A stretch of DNA of 26,829 nucleotides from a virus: positions 1-26,829 of the IMG/VR virus record IMGVR_UViG_3300020183_005528. The stretch is one strand, 5' to 3'. Below, in pieces: positions 1-7,929 of the stretch. Below the pieces are notes generated by a model. It was not told the origin of the DNA, did no database searches, and saw only the letters and a list, made by a program, of their open reading frames with translations. Position 1 is the stretch's first letter, and every line of letters begins with the position of its first letter. The position numbers and the translations under genes were made by a program.

Positions 1-1090
1 CAATACTTTTTTTATACTTGTCTGACCATTTTTCTTCTTGTTTTACTTCATTTTCCTCACGCATATCTTCTGTCTTTTTTTTCATTGAATTAATGAAACT
101 TCTATAAATTGCTGCTGCACCAGTTTTACCCATTACACGGGCTCTTTGCTCCATGGCAATTGCAGCTTGTATTTTGTGTGCATGAGATCGACCACTTGTT
201 TTTATTTTTTTCACGCTCATCTTTGCATCATCAGGTGTTGCAAATTTTAAACCGTGAATTGTTCCTTTTGGATCTTCATCTGTGTATAAATCGGAATGTT
301 TATCTGATTTAGCTGGTTGATTGGGTTTTCTGGGTATTCTTTGTGTGTCTTCTTGTTCAAGTGGTTTGCGTTTTAGTAGTCGTGTTAGAATGCTTTGTGG
401 CCCCGGTGGTTCACCCTGAGATCCAACACCAAGTCCGGCCACATTACCTGAACCAGCGGCATTTGCTGGCGCATCTTCATGTATTTCTTTATTACCATGG
501 TATCTTTTCATGGACCCATCATGTTGAACATGGTACGCATGAAATTGAACATGTGGATGATCATTCTTCATTGCAAGAAAATGATCAAGATTTGTGGTAC
601 TATCGTCATACATGTGTGCATGTTTATAATCGCCAGATTCCAAGTGTCTCTTGATAATCTTAACTTTCTTTACTGCGGGTAATTCATTGCCTTGAATATT
701 ACCAGCGCGATGCACATGTATATTGTCTATGTCTACATTTTGTTTTCTGAATGTGTCAAGAAACTTGTTCTTGTCATCAAAGTCTGCGCGAGCAGTATTC
801 ATGATAACTCTGGACTTTGATCCTGCTTTTTTCTTTATATTACCATGAATAGCCTTGAGCTTGTTCAACATTTTTGTAATAGGCTTTGATTCATCATGAA
901 ACTTGTCAGCAGATCTAAATTCGGAAAAATTGTATGAGTGATTTGGCTGAAGATTATGATCATTGAATTCAGAATTGGACAATCTTTGCACTACTTTGCC
1001 CTGATGATCAACAACTTTCACCTTTGCATTTGTATGAAATAGGGTATCGTCTATATCAAAAATATGAAGGTTATTTTCTCGGAGATTCAT
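1..1090 (-). CDS. HAD-superfamily phosphatase-like protein, C-terminus cut by window edge
   Basis: The frame is open from an ATG at 1090 to the left edge (363 codons, no stop), so the gene is partial at its 3' end. Residues 8-17 read LHIFDIDDTL, the DxDxT nucleophile motif of HAD hydrolases (D12, D14, T16). A later VIMNTARADF segment and a MYDDSTTNLDHF segment fit HAD motifs II and IV, so the enzyme core looks intact. A glycine-rich linker (GSGNVAGLGVG, about residue 205) joins it to a Lys-rich second half containing an alanine/glutamine-rich helix-like segment. The start overlaps the stop of the upstream gene as TAATG, so translation is probably coupled. HAD proteins act on phosphate esters; the substrate here is unknown. 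The linker type recurs in virion-associated proteins of marine T4-like phages, which is recollection rather than something shown here. Confidence 0.75.
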   Translation of the reverse strand, partial: MNLRENNLHIFDIDDTLFHTNAKVKVVDHQGKVVQRLSNSEFNDHNLQPNHSYNFSEFRSADKFHDESKPITKMLNKLKAIHGNIKKKAGSKSRVIMNTARADFDDKNKFLDTFRKQNVDIDNIHVHRAGNIQGNELPAVKKVKIIKRHLESGDYKHAHMYDDSTTNLDHFLAMKNDHPHVQFHAYHVQHDGSMKRYHGNKEIHEDAPANAAGSGNVAGLGVGSQGEPPGPQSILTRLLKRKPLEQEDTQRIPRKPNQPAKSDKHSDLYTDEDPKGTIHGLKFATPDDAKMSVKKIKTSGRSHAHKIQAAIAMEQRARVMGKTGAAAIYRSFINSMKKKTEDMREENEVKQEEKWSDKYKKSI

Positions 1091-1476
1091 TATTGTTTTC
1101 TCAAAATATCTGCTAGTTTTAGATCAACTGGAATATCCGACGATCTTATATTTTTACCCCTTATACTCATAACATATTTTGGCATGTAATTTAAGTATAT
1201 CAAAAATGTTTTTAAAATAGTATAATATTTTTCATCAACCTTGTAGAATAAAATTCTAGTTGCTAGATTTGCACCAAACACATTATATATTACTATCAAA
1301 TGGTTTATGACAAGACGTTCTTTTATTTCCCTATTCTTATAATATTTAATAAACAATCGTTTTATATATTTAATTCTTTTTAAATCTTCATAAAACTCGC
1401 TCATAACGCAATTTGGTTTGTTATACGCTTTAATTGCAAATATTAAGAAGGTTTCATCATTTAAATCATCATTCAT
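1090..1476 (-). CDS. Conserved small phage protein, function unknown
   Basis: 128 residues, rich in Lys, Ile and Tyr and predicted mostly helical, with no signal peptide. It begins with an acidic MNDDLNDETF and has a patterned middle (EDLKRIKYIKRLF, then LVINHLIVIYNVFG) ending in LADILRKQ. I recognise this as a widespread protein of T4-like marine phages (possibly the family called DUF7207; the name is from memory). It has no known enzymatic motif. It sits between the repeat protein and the HAD protein and overlaps the HAD start as TAATG. Expression is probably co-transcriptional with its neighbours. Confidence 0.8.
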   Translation of the reverse strand: MNDDLNDETFLIFAIKAYNKPNCVMSEFYEDLKRIKYIKRLFIKYYKNREIKERLVINHLIVIYNVFGANLATRILFYKVDEKYYTILKTFLIYLNYMPKYVMSIRGKNIRSSDIPVDLKLADILRKQ

Positions 1477-1481
1477 TCATG

Positions 1482-1561
1482 TTATTGAGTTTGTGTGTCT
1501 CTCCAAGTAAAATATTCTTTTGGTTCAATTACTTCAATGCCTTGCTCAGTTACTTTTTTTT
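1482..1561 (-). other. Probable frameshifted C-terminus of the repeat protein at an A8 run
   Basis: The gene starting at 2448 reads through a run of eight A (minus strand; T in 1554-1561) and stops 13 bases later at 1546. If one A were missing, the frame would continue as VTKKVTEQGIEVIEPK and then EYFTWRDTQTQ, ending at a TAA at 1484-1482. That is 5 bases before the next gene start at 1476, the spacing seen throughout this genome. The extra 22 or so residues look like real protein, whereas the actual 65-base gap would be unusually long here. It may be a sequencing error in a homopolymer, a genuine recent mutation, or slippage at the A-run. Confidence 0.6.
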
Positions 1562-2448
1562 GTAACCTCTCCTGTGTCTGGATTCACAAGATGTGTTGGT
1601 TTTACTTTTATCTTACCAAATTCACCTGATGGAGCCATAGGCAACTGTATTGATGGTTTCTGTGGTTGTGTCTGTGTATGTGTCTGTGGTGGTTTCTCTG
1701 GTGATTTAGCATGAGCCCCAGCACCAATTGGTGTAACCTTTCCTGTATCTGGATTCATAAGATGTGTTGGTGTTACTTTTGTCTTACCAAATTGATGTGA
1801 TGGAGCCATAGGCAACTGTACTGATGGTTTCTGTGGTTGTGTCTGTGTATGTGTCTGTGGTGGTTTCTCTGGTGATTTAGCATGAGCCCCAGCACCAGTT
1901 AGTGCTGCCGCACCAATAGTGGCAGCAGCAATAGCACCTTTAATCTTTTTCATATCTAGCTCATCAATAGCTTCTTCATCTACATTTTGATGAACATCAA
2001 ATTGATCAACATCTTCATCTCCGCCCATATCCATCATTTTTTCAAGTTCATCGGAATCCACAAGTGCTGCAAAGCAATCATAGTATCCATCATCGTTCAT
2101 AGTGTATGAAAAATATATGAAATGATCAACTTCTGATTTTGCAGGTGAACCGTCGATATTCATACCAGCAAGTTGTCCAAACTGAGTTGCATCAAATACA
2201 ACTTCACCTTCTTCTCGGTCCAAAAATGTATATTGTGGTACCACAATATTAGCATACGCAAGAATACGAGCAACATTTCCTAGTGCAATGTATGGTGTTA
2301 GAAATGGATTGCTTGTTACATTAATGAGACGAGAGTTTATAATTTCTTTCGTAACTTTATTGTCAATACTCTTGCAATTTAGTCCTGTCTGAATAATAGC
2401 TTTGCTATCTTCTTCCTCCAGGAATTTCTTGAACGAAGAAATTTTCAT
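1546..2448 (-). CDS. Repeat-containing phage protein with CTS-like leader, possible internal head protein
   Basis: 300 residues. The N-terminus MKISSFKKFLEEED resembles the capsid-targeting leaders of other proteins in this window, with an L-E-E that could serve as a prohead protease site. Residues 40-140 form a globular region (YIALGNVARILAYAN; YTFLDREEGEVVFDATQFG) familiar from marine T4-like phages. A short Ala/Gly-rich segment (170-190) follows, then two 57-residue Pro/Thr/Gln-rich repeats (185-241 and 242-298) each ending in an NPDTG[KE]VT turn. The reading frame probably continued past the present stop (see the A8 feature). The start is an ATG with AGGA about 8 bases upstream. Function is unknown; a structural or packaged role is inferred from the leader and neighbours. 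Confidence 0.75.
   Translation of the reverse strand: MKISSFKKFLEEEDSKAIIQTGLNCKSIDNKVTKEIINSRLINVTSNPFLTPYIALGNVARILAYANIVVPQYTFLDREEGEVVFDATQFGQLAGMNIDGSPAKSEVDHFIYFSYTMNDDGYYDCFAALVDSDELEKMMDMGGDEDVDQFDVHQNVDEEAIDELDMKKIKGAIAAATIGAAALTGAGAHAKSPEKPPQTHTQTQPQKPSVQLPMAPSHQFGKTKVTPTHLMNPDTGKVTPIGAGAHAKSPEKPPQTHTQTQPQKPSIQLPMAPSGEFGKIKVKPTHLVNPDTGEVTKKSN
1555..1896. repeat. Two tandem 171-bp coding repeats
   Basis: Copies at 1726-1896 and 1555-1725 are in frame (57 codons each) and nearly identical at DNA level; the shared stretch beginning gatggagccataggcaactg starts at 1628 and again at 1799, exactly 171 bases apart. Both encode GAGAHAKSPEKPPQTHTQTQ followed by a K/P-rich half. The near identity suggests a recent duplication. 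Confidence 0.92.
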
Positions 2449-2460
2449 TTTTTTGTCCTA

Positions 2461-3009
2461 TCAAGCTACATTGTTTAGCGCGCAAAGTGTTTCAAACATT
2501 ACACGATTAGCGCGGCCGCCCATTGTCACAGTAAATGTAGCAGCTGATATATTTGAACCTTGTGCTGTTACAGTGGGTGTTGTTGTAAAGTTTGAACCTT
2601 GACTTACCAAAGTTACAGTTGAAATAACATTTTGAACTGGTGTTCCTATTGTTCTTGTAAATGATGCGTTTGCGCCAGAGCCGCCACCACCAGTAAATAC
2701 AAGAAATCCATTTGCATTATAACCAGTACCACCACTGGAAATAGCAATATCAGAAACAAATCCTGTTCCTTGTTTTCTCAAATTCCAACCGGTATGTGCT
2801 GCTTTGCCAAGACCACCACCATTTGCCAATTGAGTATTAGCTACTTCAACAGTATTTACACCTTCAATACCAAGTTGAACACCTGTAACAAACGCTCCAG
2901 TTGTTGTATTTTGATACGCTGTAAACCCATTTGCAGATGAACCTAGACCACTAAGTACTGACCATTTTGGTGCATTTGCTGAATTATCTATTGCTCCCCA
3001 TAGGGCCAT
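2461..3009 (-). CDS. Gly/Thr-rich virion structural protein
   Basis: 182 residues starting MALWGAIDNSANAPKW, an opening I recognise from small structural proteins repeated through marine T4-like phage genomes. The body is rich in Gly, Thr, Asn and Ser with short beta-like repeats (ISSGGTGYNANGF; TVTLVSQGSNFTTTPTVT), as in tail, fibre or decoration proteins, and it ends in RVMFETLCALNNVA. It lacks a signal peptide. It has a strong ribosome site (AAGGAG) and its own TATAAATA late promoter, both of which fit an abundant late virion component. The exact place in the particle cannot be told from sequence. Confidence 0.8.
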   Translation of the reverse strand: MALWGAIDNSANAPKWSVLSGLGSSANGFTAYQNTTTGAFVTGVQLGIEGVNTVEVANTQLANGGGLGKAAHTGWNLRKQGTGFVSDIAISSGGTGYNANGFLVFTGGGGSGANASFTRTIGTPVQNVISTVTLVSQGSNFTTTPTVTAQGSNISAATFTVTMGGRANRVMFETLCALNNVA

Positions 3010-3037
3010 TGTTTTTCTCCTTGTTTATCTTTTATAC

Positions 3038-3045
3038 TATTTATA
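3038..3045 (-). promoter_or_regulatory. T4-type late promoter TATAAATA
   Basis: The minus strand reads TATAAATA, the exact T4 late promoter -10 box. It lies in the 37-base gap between two genes, 28 bases before the ATG at 3009, with the AAGGAG ribosome site in between. T4-type late promoters need no -35 box and are read by the phage late sigma factor and sliding clamp. The position makes a chance match unlikely. Confidence 0.8.
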
Positions 3046-3046
3046 A

Positions 3047-4690
3047 TTAGGTTGTTGTTGACTTTATACCAATACCCTCTTTGGTTGGCCCTGATGGATT
3101 CATATTTATAGAATCAGCCTCTTGACCCGTCATTGTTTCATCGTTTTCTTTCGTGTTTTTCATGGCCATCTTTGTTGCTGTGGCATACATTACTTCTTTT
3201 CCTCTTTTTTTGCCGTAACGTTTTTCAAAATCAGCCAATTTATCTTTTAGTTTCAAGACAATCTTTTCACGCTTTTCTTCTTCAGCATCAGTCATTTTGC
3301 GCTCATTGACTTCTTCACCAAGACGAACCTCAATAGGTTTGCGTTCCGTAGGTTCTTTGGCATCCATTTTCTGTTGTTTTGAATGTGATGGATTACCTAA
3401 CGTTTTCTTGATTGCTTCCGGACGACCGGAGGCAACATCACTTAGAGATGCACCGGGTTTACCAATTCTAACATAACCTTCCGAAACTTTTTTCTCTTCG
3501 TTTTGATGAAACGTTCTAACTTGCTTTACTGTTTCAATTGGAATTTCTTTAAGATTTTTGTTGTTTGTTTGTTTTTCTGGCTCGACAAGCATTTTTTTTC
3601 CATCTGTTTTTGGCTGATAAGTATTTTTACTTGTGCCAGAGATTTCGTCATAGTGTTTCATCATGTGATCATGAGACTTTGTAATTTCACTTTGAATCTT
3701 CTCTTTTTGAAATGGCTTTAGTCCACCCTGATCAGTTGGAAGTTCATAATGTTTAACAATTGCACGGGCAACGTCTCTGGACATAGGATGCTTTTCGCCA
3801 TTATCGTATTCAAAATGACCACCTTTCATTGATAGAGCAATTCTTCTTAGTCTATCAATTGGATGCTTGCGAGCTGATTCTTCTGGATCTTCCGGCTCTG
3901 TTTTTGGTGGAGGATTTGCAACTGGCTTTTTTGTGTCCGGCTTTTGTTTTGCCTTTAGTGCAGCTTTAGCATCACGAATTTTTGCTTTTAGCTCATCACG
4001 ACGACGCTTTGCTTCAGGTGATAGTGCTTCATCAATAGATTTTGTTGCAACATCTTTTGACATTGTTGTTGGATATTCTTTTCCACCAAATTCAAAATGA
4101 GATTTACCCGCCTTTGATGCTGCGGCAGCTGCCATATGAAATGCTGTACGCTCTTTCATTGACATACCCTTTGGCATGACTTCTTCATCAACTTCTTCTT
4201 TCATTGGAGAAGCAGCTGCTTTATGTGGCATTGAACTACCGCCGTAGTTTCTTTCCTTAGGTGGTTCCTTGATCATTGAATATGATGGATTATATGGTGT
4301 CTTTGGTGTTATCTTACCTGCTTTTACACCAAATGATGGTTTTTGTGCAGTCGTAGTTGTTGGTTTATTTGCAGGTTCTTTTGCACGAACTTTTGCATCA
4401 CCAGATAGCTTTTGACCTGCAGTAGAAAATCCTTTTTGTCTTTTCTGCAACTCAGGTCCTACTACGTTAGGATTTCTCATGCGTTCGCGACTTTTTTCTC
4501 TATACGCTTGAAGTGCAGCTGGACTCAATTCATTTAGTTCTTCTTCAGAAAGTTCCAAATGATTGATGTTTGGCTGTTCGTTTGAAGCTTCATCAATCTT
4601 TTTTGATTCTTCAACGATAGGCTCTTTCAATATCTTTTCAGTAATCTCTACTAGACTTTCAGGTAGATTGTTGAACTTCTTCGTGAACAT
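3047..4690 (-). CDS. Long Lys/Glu-rich disordered phage protein with duplicated motif
   Basis: 547 residues, strongly charged and Pro/Lys/Glu-rich, probably largely disordered with helical parts. Residues 197-222 (SHFEFGGKEYPTTMSKDVAT) and 291-315 (GHFEYDNGEKHPMSRDVARA) are two versions of one motif. Near the C-terminus, ADFEKRYGKKRGKEVMYATA followed by TKMAMK (487-511) is a tail I recognise in many marine T4-like phage proteins. The N-terminal 30 residues contain several L-x-E sites (LPE, LVE) that a T4-type prohead protease could cut. There are no enzyme motifs. It has an ATG with AAGGA 8-9 bases upstream. A role as an internal or scaffold-like head protein is plausible but inferred only. 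Confidence 0.75.
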   Translation of the reverse strand: MFTKKFNNLPESLVEITEKILKEPIVEESKKIDEASNEQPNINHLELSEEELNELSPAALQAYREKSRERMRNPNVVGPELQKRQKGFSTAGQKLSGDAKVRAKEPANKPTTTTAQKPSFGVKAGKITPKTPYNPSYSMIKEPPKERNYGGSSMPHKAAASPMKEEVDEEVMPKGMSMKERTAFHMAAAAASKAGKSHFEFGGKEYPTTMSKDVATKSIDEALSPEAKRRRDELKAKIRDAKAALKAKQKPDTKKPVANPPPKTEPEDPEESARKHPIDRLRRIALSMKGGHFEYDNGEKHPMSRDVARAIVKHYELPTDQGGLKPFQKEKIQSEITKSHDHMMKHYDEISGTSKNTYQPKTDGKKMLVEPEKQTNNKNLKEIPIETVKQVRTFHQNEEKKVSEGYVRIGKPGASLSDVASGRPEAIKKTLGNPSHSKQQKMDAKEPTERKPIEVRLGEEVNERKMTDAEEEKREKIVLKLKDKLADFEKRYGKKRGKEVMYATATKMAMKNTKENDETMTGQEADSINMNPSGPTKEGIGIKSTTT

Positions 4691-4693
4691 TTT

Positions 4694-4933
4694 TTAGTCC
4701 TTTTTATTATATTTGAGATAATCATAAACTGTTTGAATATAATCTTCGGCTAATGTAATCTTGGATTCAACCCACGCTTCAAGCTGTGTGTCATCCTTTA
4801 TATCAGCAGCCAATTCTCTAGCTTTATCTGATACGGACATTAATTGTGTTCGCGCCATTTGTCCGCGAAACTCATCATAGTTATCCGCATCATTGCCAGA
4901 AGCTTCTTTTAGAAAATTAGTAAATGTTTTCAT
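4694..4933 (-). CDS. Small internal-protein-like phage protein with CTS leader
   Basis: 79 residues. The first ten, MKTFTNFLKE, closely match the T4 internal-protein leader MKTYQEFIAE, with A next as in T4, so cleavage after E10 is predicted. The rest (GQMARTQLMSVSDKARELAA; LEAWVESKITLAEDYIQTVY) is a helical module I recognise as common in marine T4-like phages. It sits between two other large leader-bearing proteins with only 1-3 bases between genes. It is probably a packaged or virion protein; biochemical function is unknown. Confidence 0.8.
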   Translation of the reverse strand: MKTFTNFLKEASGNDADNYDEFRGQMARTQLMSVSDKARELAADIKDDTQLEAWVESKITLAEDYIQTVYDYLKYNKKD

Positions 4934-4934
4934 T

Positions 4935-7421
4935 TTACCATGCCTTACACGACCAATAGCGCGCCTTCCATCTTGGACCCGGATCTACATCACAACGATG
5001 CCTTGCTCTAAATGACTTTCTACGAGCCGGAATATTTTTCTTAATTGTCATGTTAGGATCACCAAAGTTTACTTTTACAATACGACCCGACGGACCTTTT
5101 ACATAAACTTTTGATTTTTTAACATCTCCAGGCATTGGTTTACCAAGAGGAACTTTTCTTCCCTGATATTCAGCCTCATCAATGGGATTTGTTTCCTCAT
5201 CCCACTGCAATGTCTCAATTAGTTCATCTTCCTCACAATGAAATGTCACTTCGTCCTCGTTAACTTTCTGCATTTTTACTTTTTTTTTATCCTCACCAAA
5301 TGCTTGCTTTGCATAACCTGTTGGTGGTTGACCTAATTCTGGCCCACCAATAGACAAATTAAAAGGCCTTGTTTCAGAAAGATCTTCCGATTCTTCTAAC
5401 TTTTGTCTAAATGAATAGAATGATGTCTTTGCATTAACCATACGATGTGCAGCTTCAATTAATTTTTCTTCCGCCGCATCACCATAACGCTCAATAAAAT
5501 TCTTTTGCGTAAATTCTTTTAATGCCCACGCACGAATAGAATCATTTTTTGGCAATTTTTCCTCTTGAACACTAATACTATACGCACCACCAATTCCACC
5601 TACGGCAGCCGGCGCTCCGGAAAGTCTTGAGTTATAATCTGCACCTGCATAATCTTCTTTCTTATCTTTTTTACTCTTGACTTTATTTACTTCAGTATAA
5701 CCGGGTTCACCTGGTGTCATTTTTTGTGCCGTTATTCGCGCGGTATCAGTTCCCAATAGATTTGATTCAATATTTGTATCAAGGGCATGAACATTTTCAT
5801 TTAGAAATGTTTCAAATTGTTTATCAATGTTTTCATTATGTACTGGAACTTTATCAAAATCATCAATATGAGGAACGTATCCCGCATGTCCGACGTAATC
5901 AGTAGAAACATTTTCATTCTTTTGCTTCTTTTTCTTTCCTTGACCACTCAAGTCCGAATCAGCACCATAATATGTTCCTTTACCTTTGGTAATATACGAA
6001 TTGACACGAGCCATACCCCATTGCTGCGGTGTGGTTCCAGGTCGATGACCTGTTCTCCATGCTGCCATTCCCCTATTATACACCTTTCTCAAAGTGCCTA
6101 TAGAAATACCAGATTTTGCTGCCTTTGCTGCAAGACCTTTTGCTGCTTCCTCATTCATGGGTTCGTTCCTTAAAAGATTTTCAATTTGTGAATTATTTAT
6201 TTGTTCTTCACCGTACATTCGCCTGTATTTTAAGGTATGTTTTGATGGTTTTGTTTTTGCTCCGGCATCACCTGGTGCAGGTTCATATGCCGATGAATCT
6301 GAAGGATCTTTTGCACTTTGTGTTCTAAAGTGTGAGTATCGTTTTTCTTTAGTTGATTTTTCAAGTCCAGCATAATATTTACCTGGCGTTGTATTTTTTT
6401 TATCTTTGAGATCCTTGTCTTGAGCTGATCTTTTAGAATGTCCTGCTTGTTCTTGTTTATCTTTTGGTGCATCCGCAACCCCACCAAAGAAATAATCAGG
6501 GGCATTAGTGGCAAGATGACCAACGGCTTCAACAAGAGAAAAGTCGCCATATTGTGACGACTTCATCATGCCTGTAGCAAGAACATTGTATACTATTGAA
6601 TTTTCGCGCAGAGATAAAACTTTACCAATCTCACCTAAATCATTTTCAATAAGTGTCCCAACCTTTATCATGGTTTCATCAATACCAGAGACAAACTTTG
6701 TGTCTAATTTATTCTCTTCGGGAACACAATTTGGAACCATTCGCTTCCCTTTCTTTTTTAAACCAACCGCTTTGTATCCATCCCAGCAAGCCTCATCCAT
6801 TTCTTCATGAAGTCCCATGCCTTTGCGTGTATCATTAAATAATTCCCTTGCATGTTCATCATGTACGTGTTTAGGAACACCTTTACGAAATTCATCAAAA
6901 TTATTGTTCTTTGCATGTTCGCGCATCTTGGATGCTGACATACCTTCAACACCCTCGGCATCAGGATCTCTTGCACCAGCTGATACTACTGAAATTTTCT
7001 TGAAATTGAATAATGCACCTTCGTGTGTTCCATTATATCTTTTTAATGTATCATGAAATTCCTTGACACGATCTTGACCAGCAACCATGATAAGATGTTC
7101 GTGACCAGCTTGATGCAGGCGTTTTGCATGTGCAATAAAACTTGGATGTTCTTTACTTGATGCAACTATATTTGTGCCGGGAAAATATCTTTTTGCGTGT
7201 TTTAGTTTTTGTTCTTGCGATAATGGATTCTTTTTTGCATCTTGTGAATGAGAAACTATGACTTCGTGATGAGCATTGTGTTGATCTGCCAATTGTTTAA
7301 CTCTGTTTACAAGTTTTTGATGGCCAACAGTTGGGGGATTCATGCGCCCAAATGCCATGACAACAGTCTTTAAAGCTTTCTTTTGCGCTTCAATAATAAA
7401 CGATTTATAGTCTTTCATCAT
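4935..7421 (-). CDS. Large CTS-bearing protein with N-terminal nucleotidyltransferase (NadM/cytidylyltransferase-like) domain
   Basis: 828 residues. After the leader MMKDYKSFIIE (cleavage after E11 predicted) comes a nucleotidyltransferase domain: VVMAFGRMNPPTVGHQKLVN (20-39) holds the TxGH form of the (H/T)xGH motif (T31-H34), and GMSASKMREHA (160-170) fits the C-terminal ISSTxxR-type loop. Such enzymes transfer AMP or CMP to a phosphate substrate, and NMN adenylyltransferases look like this. The remaining 600 residues are charged and repetitive with short ordered pieces (DEACWDGYKAVGLKKKGKR; ALKEFTQKNFIERYGD), closing with a Cys/Trp-rich end (HRCDVDPG, ARYWSCKAW). Two ATGs lie at 7421 and 7418; the second gives MKDYKSF, closer to T4 leaders. 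The substrate is unproven. Confidence 0.82.
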   Translation of the reverse strand: MMKDYKSFIIEAQKKALKTVVMAFGRMNPPTVGHQKLVNRVKQLADQHNAHHEVIVSHSQDAKKNPLSQEQKLKHAKRYFPGTNIVASSKEHPSFIAHAKRLHQAGHEHLIMVAGQDRVKEFHDTLKRYNGTHEGALFNFKKISVVSAGARDPDAEGVEGMSASKMREHAKNNNFDEFRKGVPKHVHDEHARELFNDTRKGMGLHEEMDEACWDGYKAVGLKKKGKRMVPNCVPEENKLDTKFVSGIDETMIKVGTLIENDLGEIGKVLSLRENSIVYNVLATGMMKSSQYGDFSLVEAVGHLATNAPDYFFGGVADAPKDKQEQAGHSKRSAQDKDLKDKKNTTPGKYYAGLEKSTKEKRYSHFRTQSAKDPSDSSAYEPAPGDAGAKTKPSKHTLKYRRMYGEEQINNSQIENLLRNEPMNEEAAKGLAAKAAKSGISIGTLRKVYNRGMAAWRTGHRPGTTPQQWGMARVNSYITKGKGTYYGADSDLSGQGKKKKQKNENVSTDYVGHAGYVPHIDDFDKVPVHNENIDKQFETFLNENVHALDTNIESNLLGTDTARITAQKMTPGEPGYTEVNKVKSKKDKKEDYAGADYNSRLSGAPAAVGGIGGAYSISVQEEKLPKNDSIRAWALKEFTQKNFIERYGDAAEEKLIEAAHRMVNAKTSFYSFRQKLEESEDLSETRPFNLSIGGPELGQPPTGYAKQAFGEDKKKVKMQKVNEDEVTFHCEEDELIETLQWDEETNPIDEAEYQGRKVPLGKPMPGDVKKSKVYVKGPSGRIVKVNFGDPNMTIKKNIPARRKSFRARHRCDVDPGPRWKARYWSCKAW

Positions 7422-7445
7422 GCACCAATATGTTGTGGTATGTAA

Positions 7446-7459
7446 TATTTATCTAAATA
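7446..7459. promoter_or_regulatory. Divergent late-promoter-like palindrome
   Basis: The 64-base gap between the minus gene (start 7421) and csgF (start 7486) contains TATTTATCTAAATA: TATTTA and its complement TAAATA separated by TC. On the minus strand it reads GATAAATA, fitting the NATAAATA late consensus, 25 bases from the ATG. On the plus strand it reads TCTAAATA, one base off consensus, 26 bases before the csgF ATG. One element could therefore serve both directions. The plus-strand half is the weaker claim. Confidence 0.6.
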
Positions 7460-7485
7460 ATACTTGTAAGAAAGGACTCAATATC

Positions 7486-7929
7486 ATGAGAAAATTACCT
7501 TTCTTAGTTATGTTTTTGTTGATTTCAAATAATATTTGGGCTGATAGCCTACAATTTGGCTTCAAAAATCCTTCTTTTAGCGGTATTGGATATTCTTCGC
7601 ATGTTTTAACCATTGAGACAATGGAATATCAAAGACGCGAAAAACTAAAAGCCGAAGAAGAAGCAAAAAAAGCAGCCGAGCAAAGAAAGATAGATAACTC
7701 AAATCTATCCAAGTTTCTATTGAATGTTGAGGGTAGAATATACGCTCAACTAAGCAAACAACTTGTTGATACAATGTTTGGTGAAAACGCAAGCAACACA
7801 GGAACCGTTGTCATTGAGGGTAATACAATATCTTTTGTAAAAACAGCCAGTGCTGTTACATTATCAATAGTTCAATCCAATGGCAACACAACAACCGTTG
7901 AAGTTCCTATAGGTGAGTTTAAATTTTAA
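7486..7929 (+). CDS. csgF: CsgF-like curli assembly protein
   Basis: 147 residues. A signal peptide (1-19, ending NNIWA) is followed by DSLQFGFKNPSFSGIGYSSH, matching the CsgF mature N-terminus (F-x-F-x-NP-x-F-x-G), the part that in E. coli CsgF enters the CsgG channel. A helical neck (residues 46-70, Lys/Glu/Ala-rich) and a C-terminal beta segment ending TTTVEVPIGEFKF also follow the CsgF layout. Length is close to E. coli CsgF (138). The ATG at 7486 was chosen because it begins the signal peptide and has AAAGGA ten bases upstream; an in-frame upstream extension has neither. The stop overlaps csgG as TAATG. In bacteria CsgF is exported to the outer surface and caps the CsgG pore. A phage copy is unusual. 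Confidence 0.9.
   Translation: MRKLPFLVMFLLISNNIWADSLQFGFKNPSFSGIGYSSHVLTIETMEYQRREKLKAEEEAKKAAEQRKIDNSNLSKFLLNVEGRIYAQLSKQLVDTMFGENASNTGTVVIEGNTISFVKTASAVTLSIVQSNGNTTTVEVPIGEFKF

Noticed and set aside
1555-1896. Direct repeats considered as a CRISPR array
   Set aside because: The copies are adjacent, 171 bp long and in frame within a protein gene; there are no unique spacers.
6194-6201. AATAAATA late-promoter-like string on the minus strand
   Set aside because: It lies in the middle of the 828-residue coding sequence, far from any start codon; expected by chance in AT-rich DNA.
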